Shown here: piece after piece, positions 7,701-16,420 of the stretch
Numbering within the stretch: position 1 is the stretch's first letter
Layout of the letters: each line of letters starts with the position of its first letter
Source of the DNA: DAOSVX01 sp964616495
Lineage (GTDB): Bacteria; Bacillota_I; Bacilli_A; RF39; UBA660
Direction: 5' to 3'
Length of the DNA: 46,181 nucleotides
Assembly (NCBI GenBank): GCA_964616495.1
Contig: CAZTRF010000002.1
Location: 1-46,181, forward strand
Made by a program: the position numbers and the translations under genes
The notes under the pieces: model-generated
What the model was told of the DNA's origin: nothing
Databases searched by the model: none
What the model saw: only the letters and a program-made list of their open reading frames with translations

Positions 7701-8767
7701 TTTTCTTCAATTAATAGCTCCGCAATGTCTACCTTGTTAATTGATTCAAATCTTTTTGTAATTTTATCCGTAGTTATATTAATATCTTTTACATCTTTAT
7801 TAACGGTTTCAATAGAGCGGGATAACTTATCCCAACGTTCTTTATATAATCCGAAATCCTTACTTAATCTATTTAATTCATCATGAATTATTTTGGCATA
7901 TTTATCTCTTTCAATATTCTTTAAAATCATTTCTATCACGGTTAAAGTACTCATTAAAGTGGTTGGCGACGCAATCCATACTTTTTTATTATATGCATAT
8001 TTAACAATATCTTCATGATAGGCATTTAGCTCAGCAAATATGGCTTCAGCCGGCAAGAACATAATTGCTTCAGAAGCTGTAGTACCGGTAATGATATATT
8101 TATTGCTAATATCATCAATATGCTTTTTAACATTAACTTTAAATAATTTGCTTGCAGCTTCTCTTTCGGGTTTAGTTAGCTCTAAATCAATCATTTTTTT
8201 ATAGTTTTCTAGAGGAAACTTCGAATCTATGCAAATAGTCCCTAGCGGCTCAGGAGCAAATAAAATAGCATCAGCAATATAGCCATTACTTAAAGTGTAT
8301 TGAGTTTGATAAATGCGATCATTTTTTTCTCCAAAAACATTTGATAAAATATAATATAAACTAGTTTCTCCAAAAGTTCCTCGAGCCTTTTTATCAGTCA
8401 AAACACTTTGTAAAGATACTATATCAGTAGACAAATCCTCTATTTTCTTCTGAGCTTCATCTATTTTAGTTAGTCTTTCTAATATTGAAGTAAAGGTTTT
8501 ATTAGTCTTATCAAAATTTTCATCTAATCTAGAATTAACTTTTTCATTAATTAAAATCAGCCTATTTTCAATAGTCTTATTTAACTTTTCAAAATCTTCT
8601 AGCATTGATTTACTAAAATCATATTTAAAATTACCTATTTCTTTAACCATATTTGTCTCTAATCGACCTAATCTTTCAGTAACATCATCAGTTTTATTTC
8701 TTCTTACCAAAATAATTATCAATAATATAATTGTTACTGCTAAAAGCCCTATAATAATGTAATCCAT
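7685..8767 (-). CDS. rmuC: DNA recombination protein RmuC
   Basis: A 360-residue RmuC-family protein. One N-terminal membrane helix (about 2-22) is followed by a long coiled coil (about 30-130) and the RmuC domain, a PD-(D/E)XK nuclease-like fold, at about 135-330. Visible landmarks are KARGTFGETSLYYILSNVFG, CIDSKFPLENYKK and IASPTTLMSTLTVIEMI. In E. coli RmuC limits inversions at short inverted repeats; the exact reaction is not established. It lies just downstream of the DedA-like gene (9 bases), so the two may share a transcript. Confidence 0.92.
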   Translation of the reverse strand: MDYIIIGLLAVTIILLIIILVRRNKTDDVTERLGRLETNMVKEIGNFKYDFSKSMLEDFEKLNKTIENRLILINEKVNSRLDENFDKTNKTFTSILERLTKIDEAQKKIEDLSTDIVSLQSVLTDKKARGTFGETSLYYILSNVFGEKNDRIYQTQYTLSNGYIADAILFAPEPLGTICIDSKFPLENYKKMIDLELTKPEREAASKLFKVNVKKHIDDISNKYIITGTTASEAIMFLPAEAIFAELNAYHEDIVKYAYNKKVWIASPTTLMSTLTVIEMILKNIERDKYAKIIHDELNRLSKDFGLYKERWDKLSRSIETVNKDVKDINITTDKITKRFESINKVDIAELLIEEKKEDE

Positions 8768-8776
8768 TTTGCACCT

Positions 8777-9361
8777 CTACTCTATTTTTAATTTCTTATT
8801 AACTAATGTTCCAATTGCATAAGCCAATACCAACATTATTGCTATTATTGCTAAATAATAAGAATTTTTTAAGCTTTCTACTAGGCCAACACCAATAAAT
8901 CCCCAGAAAAACACTAAAAAGGTTTTGCTAATTAGGATAGCAATCAAAAATTTTTTAAATGACATTTTTGAAACTCCAGCAGCAATATTAATGGCAAATG
9001 CTGGGGTAAATGGCATGGCCAGTAAAGTAATTAAACTTGGTAAAGACATCTTATCAACTTTAGTCATTAGTTTCTCAATTAGTTTATTTTTTCTTAATTT
9101 TTCATTAACAAATTTTTGAAAGAATTTTTGACATAAAAAATATGATATACTGCAGCCTATAACAGTAAATATCCACGAGATAATAAAACCTAAAAAAGGC
9201 TTCCACAATATAAAATTTATAGCTATAAAGACTGTTAAAGGTAAAATAGGAACCATTGATTCAACTACTATTAAAAAGCAACTAAATAATACCCCATAAC
9301 TTCCCCAAGATATTATTGTACTATTTACCCAGTCATATACATTTTCTAAAAAATCCATCAT
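8777..9361 (-). CDS. DedA / TVP38-TMEM64 (VTT domain) membrane protein
   Basis: A 194-residue polytopic protein with the VTT (SNARE-associated) domain. The conserved pieces are VESMVPILPLTVFIAINF near the N-terminus, the re-entrant-loop-like MPFTPAFAINIAAGVSKMSFKKF, and a final helix. DedA relatives are implicated in moving undecaprenyl phosphate or phospholipids across the membrane and in envelope homeostasis; the substrate here is inferred only. It may start at the first or second of two adjacent ATGs. Its proximity to uppP is suggestive but the strands differ. Confidence 0.85.
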   Translation of the reverse strand: MMDFLENVYDWVNSTIISWGSYGVLFSCFLIVVESMVPILPLTVFIAINFILWKPFLGFIISWIFTVIGCSISYFLCQKFFQKFVNEKLRKNKLIEKLMTKVDKMSLPSLITLLAMPFTPAFAINIAAGVSKMSFKKFLIAILISKTFLVFFWGFIGVGLVESLKNSYYLAIIAIMLVLAYAIGTLVNKKLKIE

Positions 9362-9408
9362 AATATCACTCTGTATATATTATAATACATTTTTCTTAAA
9401 TTATGGAA

Positions 9409-9651
9409 TTATTTTATTACTTGACTAACATTATATCCATAAAATTCAAGAATATTTACTACTCTTTTACTTTTTTGGCCTTTCTTACAAATTATATAAT
9501 AAAAATTATTTTTATTTAAAATATTGGCATAATTATATAATAGTTTTTCTTCATCTATATATTTATAGATAAAATTTATTTTAATATCTTTATCTAAGGA
9601 TATTAATTCCCCTAATGAGGAATTATAATCTTCAAGTTTTATTTTTTTCAT
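9409..9651 (-). CDS. Minimal rhodanese-like protein
   Basis: An 80-residue protein that looks like a shortened rhodanese. The C-terminal half IICKKGQKSKRVVNILEFYGYNV fits the active-site loop CxxGxxS and following helix, with Cys55 as the persulfide-forming residue. The usual N-terminal D-x-R motif is missing, and the domain is about 20 residues shorter than typical single-domain rhodaneses. It could be a sulfur carrier or an inactive remnant. It lies directly downstream of the secretion cluster but beyond that cluster's terminator, so it is probably unrelated to it. Confidence 0.6.
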   Translation of the reverse strand: MKKIKLEDYNSSLGELISLDKDIKINFIYKYIDEEKLLYNYANILNKNNFYYIICKKGQKSKRVVNILEFYGYNVSQVIK

Positions 9652-9682
9652 AGTTCACCATTATAATATATGTTTCTAAAAC

Positions 9683-9711
9683 AAAAAAAAGATGGCTATT
9701 AACTAGTCATC
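9683..9711 (-). terminator. Terminator at the end of the Tad/T4SS cluster
   Basis: On the minus strand an 8-bp stem with one mismatch (GATGACTA/TAGCCATC) is followed by eight T residues (9683-9690). The TAG stop of the virD4-like gene (9703-9705) lies in the hairpin. It marks the 3' end of the 24-kb block. Confidence 0.75.
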
Positions 9712-11886
9712 ATTAAAAAAGTCATCAAAGAATTCATCATCCGAAATAATATTTTCATTTACTATCACACTATCTTTGTCGACATTAATTTTAGTTTCAG
9801 TTTCTTTTAATATTTCATCTTGTTTAGGCTTATCATCTTCCACTTTTTTAGAAGCTTCATTTTCATTATAAATATTAAATTCTTCAGCTTTAGTAGTAGT
9901 TTGTTCTTTAATCGGGTCTAGTGGAAAAGGTTCATCTTTTGGTTTAGAACTTTTTGACTTTTGTTCAGCTTCCAAAGCTGCTATTTTAGCATCTATCTTT
10001 TTAGCCAATTCTTCATAATTAAATTTAGGCCTTGGTTTAGAATCAATGCTTGGAATATCCATCATATCATTTTGATTTCCTAAAGGCATACCCTTAATAT
10101 TAGGAGACTCCGTAGGAACATAGTTTGAATTATTATTTTTTTCTAAAGCTTCAAATAAATTATTTCGTTTTTTTTCTTTTACCCATTCTCTTAAATCAAA
10201 TAAATTGATTTCTTTAACTTCACGATCATAAAATTCAGTTTCAGGGTATTCTTTGCCCCAGTCTATCTCATAGCTTGGTTTTAATTTTGTTCTAAATGGG
10301 TTACTTCTAGCCCTTATAATAATTGCTTCATTCATTTGAAGTTTTTGTAAATCAGAAACTGTAGCTAAAGGGGTACTAGCTGTCTTATCTTTATCTTTAG
10401 ATTTTACCTCTCCACATAACTTACTAATTTCTTCTAAGGCAGCCAATTCAGTGGTAATTAAATATATTAAATTACCACAGTTTGATCTTATAGTTTGAGA
10501 ATCCTCTTTACCATACACATCATCTAATTGAGCAAAGTTTTGAATAATAAAAGTAAATCTAATAGCTCGGCTTCGAGCAGCTGTTACCATAGCTGTAACA
10601 TCTTTTAATGGAGGCATATTTGCAAATTCATCTAAAATAAAATTAGTTTTATGTTTTAGTTTTCCACTTTTTTCTTTATAAGCAACATCAATTAAAGTTT
10701 CGTAACATTGTTTAATAAAAATTGTTGCCAAAGCATGATATGTGGTCTTTTCATCATGAATAACTAAAAATACAGCAGTCTTTTCACTACCTATTTTACG
10801 CATATCAATATCACTATGGCTTAACATTTCACTTAAATTGGCACGTGAAGAAAATATTCTTATTTTTTGCCTAAAAACAGAAATTACTCCCCCTTTGGTT
10901 TCACTAGGAGCATTAATAACACTAGAAGCAAAAACATAAGGAGCTGAACTTTCACCTTTTAAGGTAAAGTATTCTTTAATATATTGAGATGCTGCAAATT
11001 TTTCTTCACCAACAGTAGCCATATATCCAATAGAATTTAAATTTACTTCGCTTTCATCTTTAGCGTCTTCAAACAAACCAATTGCTATTCCCGAAAAGAA
11101 ATCAGAAGCATTTCTTTCCCAGAAAGGATCACTTTGATTTTTGGTATCAATTAAAATATTTAACGCTACGTCTTCTAATAACTCTGTAGCTTTATCAATA
11201 TTGCCTTCTTTATATAAACGATATGGTAAAGTTAGTGGATTCCAAGCGCTTCCATGACTTGGATCACGAAAGTTTAAAACAATAACATTGTATCCCTTTT
11301 CTTTTAGCATGGCTCCATGTTTACGATAAATCTCACCTTTTGGGTCTGTAATAACCATGCTTTCACCTTTTTTAGCTAAAGAAAAAACTAAAGGATTAAC
11401 AACAGATGTAGTTTTACCAGAAGCAGTAGCTCCAATTACCATTGTATGATTTTCACCATTATCAACATACATTTCTCTACCGTTATTAATTAGGGCTACA
11501 CCAGCGGCCGTTGCTGGTGATGGATCTTTTATAATAAATCTTTCAACATCTTTTTGTTTTTTAATTTCACTATCTTTAGCCCATCTAGAATACCCTTTTT
11601 CATCTTTTTCTCCAAAAGAAAGTCCAAATAACCCTTTTCCACTTTTTTGTTTATCAAATATATAAGAACTAACACTAGTAAATATAATTATTAAAATCAC
11701 AAAAAATAAGGTTATAGTTATTGGAAAGTATTCCCTTGTAAAAGCCCTAAAAGGGCTTAAACCATAAAATACACCTGTATTAGAAAAAGATGAAAAATTT
11801 AATACTCCAATAGCACAAAGATATAATAAAAATACACAAAATATTACAAATATAACAAAATCTTTTATACCAACCTTAAAATTCAT
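9703..11886 (-). CDS. VirD4/TraG-type coupling ATPase
   Basis: A 727-residue type IV secretion coupling protein, the membrane ATPase that recruits substrates to the channel. Two N-terminal helices (about 9-28 and 54-75) precede the ATPase domain. Walker A is GATASGKTT (152-160), the next strand VITDPKGE is intact, and Walker B is NFILDEFANMP (415-425). The FTFIIQNFAQLDDVYG and RSNCGNLIYL stretches are typical of VirD4/TraG. I start at ATG 11886 because GGAGG lies 8 bases upstream; an in-frame ATG seven codons earlier lacks a site. Residues from about 570 form a long charged, repetitive, probably disordered tail ending in acidic FFDDFFNDD, which could bind substrates. It is the last gene of the block. 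Confidence 0.92.
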   Translation of the reverse strand: MNFKVGIKDFVIFVIFCVFLLYLCAIGVLNFSSFSNTGVFYGLSPFRAFTREYFPITITLFFVILIIIFTSVSSYIFDKQKSGKGLFGLSFGEKDEKGYSRWAKDSEIKKQKDVERFIIKDPSPATAAGVALINNGREMYVDNGENHTMVIGATASGKTTSVVNPLVFSLAKKGESMVITDPKGEIYRKHGAMLKEKGYNVIVLNFRDPSHGSAWNPLTLPYRLYKEGNIDKATELLEDVALNILIDTKNQSDPFWERNASDFFSGIAIGLFEDAKDESEVNLNSIGYMATVGEEKFAASQYIKEYFTLKGESSAPYVFASSVINAPSETKGGVISVFRQKIRIFSSRANLSEMLSHSDIDMRKIGSEKTAVFLVIHDEKTTYHALATIFIKQCYETLIDVAYKEKSGKLKHKTNFILDEFANMPPLKDVTAMVTAARSRAIRFTFIIQNFAQLDDVYGKEDSQTIRSNCGNLIYLITTELAALEEISKLCGEVKSKDKDKTASTPLATVSDLQKLQMNEAIIIRARSNPFRTKLKPSYEIDWGKEYPETEFYDREVKEINLFDLREWVKEKKRNNLFEALEKNNNSNYVPTESPNIKGMPLGNQNDMMDIPSIDSKPRPKFNYEELAKKIDAKIAALEAEQKSKSSKPKDEPFPLDPIKEQTTTKAEEFNIYNENEASKKVEDDKPKQDEILKETETKINVDKDSVIVNENIISDDEFFDDFFNDD

Positions 11887-11935
11887 GTCTTTTTCCTCCA
11901 ACTTCATTATACTATAATTTGATTAATGAAACAAT

Positions 11936-12598
11936 TTAATTTCTTTTTTTATAAATTATTATTCCGGTTGTAGATATTACTAAAATAATTCCTATAATTA
12001 AAAATATTTTTTTAGTTAATGAGCTATTATAATTTGAAACATATTTATCTTTATAAAGTACTAAATTAATAGTCTGGGTTTCGTTATCAGGTTTTAAATA
12101 CCAAGTATAAATATCATCTTCTACTAGATTAGCATCATTATAAAATACTTTATGATTGGTTTTTATTTTTACTTTTATTTCTTCTAAACCTTTGGCTTCT
12201 TCAAAAATGGATGTTGTATAACCGGTTGAAATAAGAATTAAATCTTCTTTTTCATTTTCTTCTCGATAATCATAATTTACTAAAAACTGATCATAAACTG
12301 TATTTGCTAAAAAAGAGCGATAATAGTCTTTCATATTAAATTGATGATAAAAACTGTATTTACCTTTTTGATAATAGTCAAATCCATCTTCTTTAAGAGA
12401 TGAAATATCATTTTTCAATTCATAATTAATATAAATGGGAATGTTGTAATCAAGCAGTTTATTAGTTCCTTCATTGATAATTAAGTCGCTAAAAGTTACC
12501 TTTTCATTATAATTATTATCAACAATCTCTAATTCATAGGTTGCTTTACAACCACTGAATAAAAATAAAACACCTATTAAAATAATAATTTTTTTCAT
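11936..12598 (-). CDS. T4SS-cluster lipoprotein with C-terminal membrane helix (copy 1)
   Basis: A 220-residue lipoprotein: lipobox FSGC with Cys17, a beta-rich extracytoplasmic domain, and a C-terminal helix (about 197-215) followed by YKKRN. It would be held at both ends, by lipid outside and by the helix through the membrane. The neighbouring gene product has the same architecture, the same Cys17 and a shared YTWY motif before the final strands, so the two are diverged paralogs. The ATG overlaps the stop of that gene (TAATG). Position between the wall enzyme and the coupling protein suggests a structural part of the envelope-spanning complex; no named family recognised. Confidence 0.8.
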   Translation of the reverse strand: MKKIIILIGVLFLFSGCKATYELEIVDNNYNEKVTFSDLIINEGTNKLLDYNIPIYINYELKNDISSLKEDGFDYYQKGKYSFYHQFNMKDYYRSFLANTVYDQFLVNYDYREENEKEDLILISTGYTTSIFEEAKGLEEIKVKIKTNHKVFYNDANLVEDDIYTWYLKPDNETQTINLVLYKDKYVSNYNSSLTKKIFLIIGIILVISTTGIIIYKKRN

Positions 12599-13257
12599 TA
12601 TATTTTCCCCCCTTTGTTATGTTTAACAATAATAAGGATAAAGAAAAAAGCAACAATTCCCCCTAAAAAGATATATACGTAAGTAGGCTTTATCTTTTTT
12701 AAAGAACTACCATTCTGTTCTTCACTTTTCTTTATATTAGTAGTATCTAAAATAAAGCTTATTTCTTTTAATTCTTTAGTGATGTACCAAGTATATCCAT
12801 TATCAGTTACTTTATCAGCATTAGTTTCTAATACCGGTAATTTACTAGAAAGGGAAAAAATAATTGGATTATTTTCCACATCAAATACCTGTTGATTATA
12901 TTTTTTATTAGGATAAAAATAATAGCTAGCCCTATTATTTTTAATAATTAATTGTATGCTATATAAATAATTAATAACTTCTGAACTCTTAAATATTTTC
13001 TCATTACCTTGATTGGCATTTATTACAACTTTATAGGTATCATCAGTTTCAGTTTTTGATGATACCTCATAAAATGGTTTGTTTTTTAAATAAAAGTTTA
13101 ACTGATTATCTAATGAAGAAAGACCAAGGTCTGTTTTTTTTCCATCTACTTCCAGAACTTCAGTATGGTTAAGATTCTCATCTATATTTAAATTATATTT
13201 AATATTACAGCCACTCATAAAAATAATTACAATTATCAATAAAAACATTTTTTTCAT
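12598..13257 (-). CDS. T4SS-cluster lipoprotein with C-terminal membrane helix (copy 2)
   Basis: A 219-residue lipoprotein, lipobox MSGC with Cys17, then a beta-rich domain starting IKYNLNIDENLNHTEV, a YTWYITKEL motif near residue 167, and a C-terminal helix (about 190-210) followed by KHNKGGKI. It resembles copy 1 in layout and in the YTWY region, although identity is low. It begins 2 bases after the SpoIID-CHAP stop and overlaps the next start, so all four genes at the 3' end of the block are translationally linked. Role unknown; probably a partner of copy 1. Confidence 0.8.
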   Translation of the reverse strand: MKKMFLLIIVIIFMSGCNIKYNLNIDENLNHTEVLEVDGKKTDLGLSSLDNQLNFYLKNKPFYEVSSKTETDDTYKVVINANQGNEKIFKSSEVINYLYSIQLIIKNNRASYYFYPNKKYNQQVFDVENNPIIFSLSSKLPVLETNADKVTDNGYTWYITKELKEISFILDTTNIKKSEEQNGSSLKKIKPTYVYIFLGGIVAFFFILIIVKHNKGGKI

Positions 13258-13259
13258 AA

Positions 13260-16200
13260 TTAATACTTCCCATATCCGACAATATATGAATCATGAAGAT
13301 TAATAGTTGATTCACAAACACCAGATTCTTTCATACAAGCTGTTGTATTTCCATGAACGTAAGTGATTATATCTTCTTCTACGTTGCTAATAATACCCAT
13401 ATGCTTATAACAACCCATATAATTTAAATCGGTATTTAAGCCATCACCTTTATATTCACAAGAATCATTAAAGAAAAATATTATATCACCAACTTTAGGA
13501 CCACCTGCATTATTTACATTATTAAACTTTTGATAGTTATCAGGATTATTTACACTATCAGACCAATAATCACTACTATAGAATTGATTTGTATTTTGTA
13601 AATAATAAATCCAAGATTTAACATCATTACTTCTGAAAGCCATATTAGGAAGATTTAAAGTTTTAAAAATAAATGATACAAAAGAAGCACTCCAAGCAAC
13701 ATCATTGGTATTAAAATAATAATTTAACTCATCAGCCTTAAATCCCACTAGAGAACGGGCATTATCTACCACGTCATTACCCACTATTTGACCATCCCAT
13801 GGTCCAAAAATATTAACTGGAGTAGCTAAAACATCAGGTGTATTCTGCTCTTTTACATCCTCAGCCGTTTCTACTTTATTAGCTAATAACATGGTCTTTG
13901 AAGGATTAGAAATATATGATAAAGCTTTTTCAATTACTTTTTTATTTGAATTAGTTATTGTATCAGCAACATCACTCGTAGTGCAATATCTTCCTCGTAC
14001 TCTTTGACCCACATTAAGACATTCTAAACCAGCAAATCCATAAATATCATAATTAGTTAATCCGGTTATTCTTAAAGGCATTTCGATATTATATTTACAT
14101 GATAAAACGGCCTCATCTGAATAAGTTGATCCATTGCCATAATCAATGTCGTAATAGCCTTTATCACTATTATAATTTTCACTATAATCATAAAAATACA
14201 TTGATACTTGATTTCCATAAAAATAATGTAATATTTGTTTATAGGTCCATCCTTTGGTTCCTAAATAATAAGCCCCTAGTTGACTCATACCTCTTCCATG
14301 TCCACCATATACTCTTTTTTCCCAACTAGATGGTATTTTAACCCAATGATAAACTTTTTCGTCATTTCCTTTTATTAAATAATTAGAATAGCACCACTCA
14401 TCATCACAATAATAATCGTCTCCCTTGTAGTAACTATCATACTCAGCACTAAATACTTTTCCATCTTCCATTAAGACAACTCCAGAAGTTTCTAAAGCTG
14501 CTGCTCTCATAATTAAGTTATGAGTTTTTCGAGCTTCAGTTTCATCTAAAAAGACTTGGTCATTCATATTTTGAGCCTGAGAAGAATTTACAATTGAAGT
14601 GGTTAAACCATTAGTTCTAGCAAAAGTATAAGAACGGATTGCAATAGCCATCGCTTTATAAACTTCTTTTACTTCAGCCCAGCTTTCTTTATCAGCACTT
14701 CTATAACTAGATAAAACTCCCACTTCTGCTGATAATACACCTTGAACATATAAATCTAAAGGATAAACTCCCGATGGCCCGCTACCTCCTGAAACCGTTA
14801 CTAAAGGTTCTTCAGAAACAGTATATAAGTCTTGCTTAGATCCTTCAATAATAGTTATTGGATCACTAGTATTGGCAATTTCAACCGCTGAAATAATTTC
14901 ATCAATTACTTCCTTTTTGATTGAATATTTCAAATCATCATAATTATCGGTAGTAGTACTAGCAAAGCGCTCAATTAAACGTGGCCTTTTTTCAAGGTAG
15001 TCTTCTTCCATTAACCATTCATAATAGCTACATAAATCTACATCTTCTTCAATAGCATATTCAAAAAAATCAAATCCTTCATCTTCTTGAATTTTTAGAC
15101 ATTCATAGTAATCCTTTTCAAAAAAAACATTTAAGCCTAAAGTTACCACTGATTGAATTTTTTTAATAATAAATTCCCAAAAAGACATTTCTTCAAAGTA
15201 AACATCTTTTGTATCTTCAGTCCCACTTACACATCGATTAAGGCCTGGTATAAAAGACCCTCCTATACATTTTGTAAAATGACATGCTGGACGATAAATA
15301 ATTGTATTCCTAACCAATTTCCTTACTTCGTCAGTTTCTTTACGATAAAATTCGGAGGAAAAGTTACCATCCGTTAAATCAGAAACCATATTCGCTGTCT
15401 GATATTTTGATTCTGATATGCCTCCTGGACATCCATCATCTCCATCACAAACTACATACGCTGATTTATCATTATAGTTTGTTTCATCTGGATCAATGTT
15501 TTCGGTAAATGTTTCTGGAGTATATTCTACAAATATAGTTGAAATGATATGCATTCTAGTAGCTTCAAAAGCTTCATAATTTGGTTGATAGTCTTTCATA
15601 GGATGGGCTTTTTCAGCTACTACATAAGGATATTCACCTATTCCAGGATGAAGTAAAGGGTTTTTGTAATAATTGTATATTCTTTCTATTCTATTATAAA
15701 AGTTTTTTTGACCATTTCTTATATCTTTTGTTTCTTCTTCAGAAACAAAATAATCTTTATATTCAGGATCATCACTATCTAAATTTTGATAAAAAGTATT
15801 ATATGTAGCTCTTGAATAAATACTGCCTGATTCTCCTGAAAACAACGAAAATAATACTAGAAAAAATATTAAGAAAGCAAATGCTCCAACCCCTATAGCC
15901 ATAATTTTAATTTTTGTACCTAAAGATAATTTATTAAAAAAGCCTTCTTTTTTCGTTGTTGTTTGATCATCTGAATTTGATCTAAAGCCAAACTTTTCTG
16001 AAGATTTACTATTTTGAAGGCCATTATCAGAAGAACCTAATTGTTCTTTTTCAGGTAATTTATCTTTATCTCCTAAAGAAGCGGATGCTCCTATCTTGTC
16101 TCCCATTCCACTTTCAGCCATTACATTAGAAGCATTTTGAATAGTGCGGCCTCCTGGTATATTTTGTAATCCTCTTGTTACTCCTTTAGATATGACCTCC

Positions 16201-16349
16201 GTAGATTTTCCATCGGTTACTTTATCGGCTATTTTTACGGCTTTACCTGCAGCCATAGCATAAGGGTTCTTAGTTTTTTCGGCTACCTCTGCCGCATTTT
16301 GAATAGTATTAGCATTATTTTGAATATTTTTATCTTGATCTGTAGCCAT
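13260..16349 (-). CDS. SpoIID-CHAP wall enzyme of the secretion cluster
   Basis: A 1029-residue bitopic protein. Residues 1-145 are cytoplasmic and low-complexity, a helix spans about 147-171, and the rest is outside. A SpoIID-type lytic transglycosylase domain covers about 527-722, with the catalytic Glu at 542 (LSAEV) and the conserved HGRGMSQLGA at 684-693. A CHAP/NlpC-like domain covers about 855-1029; the position of the nucleophilic Cys (normally WCAxFV) reads AWSASFV, so Ser887 replaces Cys, while the His in YKHMGII (983) is kept. By position it is the counterpart of VirB1/CwlT, opening peptidoglycan for the channel, but built on a sporulation-type domain. About 20 extracellular cysteines suggest disulfides. 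Confidence 0.85.
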   Translation of the reverse strand: MATDQDKNIQNNANTIQNAAEVAEKTKNPYAMAAGKAVKIADKVTDGKSTEVISKGVTRGLQNIPGGRTIQNASNVMAESGMGDKIGASASLGDKDKLPEKEQLGSSDNGLQNSKSSEKFGFRSNSDDQTTTKKEGFFNKLSLGTKIKIMAIGVGAFAFLIFFLVLFSLFSGESGSIYSRATYNTFYQNLDSDDPEYKDYFVSEEETKDIRNGQKNFYNRIERIYNYYKNPLLHPGIGEYPYVVAEKAHPMKDYQPNYEAFEATRMHIISTIFVEYTPETFTENIDPDETNYNDKSAYVVCDGDDGCPGGISESKYQTANMVSDLTDGNFSSEFYRKETDEVRKLVRNTIIYRPACHFTKCIGGSFIPGLNRCVSGTEDTKDVYFEEMSFWEFIIKKIQSVVTLGLNVFFEKDYYECLKIQEDEGFDFFEYAIEEDVDLCSYYEWLMEEDYLEKRPRLIERFASTTTDNYDDLKYSIKKEVIDEIISAVEIANTSDPITIIEGSKQDLYTVSEEPLVTVSGGSGPSGVYPLDLYVQGVLSAEVGVLSSYRSADKESWAEVKEVYKAMAIAIRSYTFARTNGLTTSIVNSSQAQNMNDQVFLDETEARKTHNLIMRAAALETSGVVLMEDGKVFSAEYDSYYKGDDYYCDDEWCYSNYLIKGNDEKVYHWVKIPSSWEKRVYGGHGRGMSQLGAYYLGTKGWTYKQILHYFYGNQVSMYFYDYSENYNSDKGYYDIDYGNGSTYSDEAVLSCKYNIEMPLRITGLTNYDIYGFAGLECLNVGQRVRGRYCTTSDVADTITNSNKKVIEKALSYISNPSKTMLLANKVETAEDVKEQNTPDVLATPVNIFGPWDGQIVGNDVVDNARSLVGFKADELNYYFNTNDVAWSASFVSFIFKTLNLPNMAFRSNDVKSWIYYLQNTNQFYSSDYWSDSVNNPDNYQKFNNVNNAGGPKVGDIIFFFNDSCEYKGDGLNTDLNYMGCYKHMGIISNVEEDIITYVHGNTTACMKESGVCESTINLHDSYIVGYGKY

Positions 16350-16392
16350 TTAATCACCCATTTTCTAGTTTAAGTATATCATATATAATGTC

Positions 16393-16420
16393 AAAAAAAA
16401 ACTGAAAAGTATTCAGTTTT
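16393..16420 (-). terminator. Internal terminator after virB4 (C-terminal cistron)
   Basis: A perfect 9-bp stem (AAAACTGAA/TTCAGTTTT) with a 5-base loop precedes eight T residues on the minus strand. It reaches into the TAA stop of the VirB4 ATPase cistron. It lies inside the block, so the last four genes need read-through or their own promoter. Confidence 0.8.
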
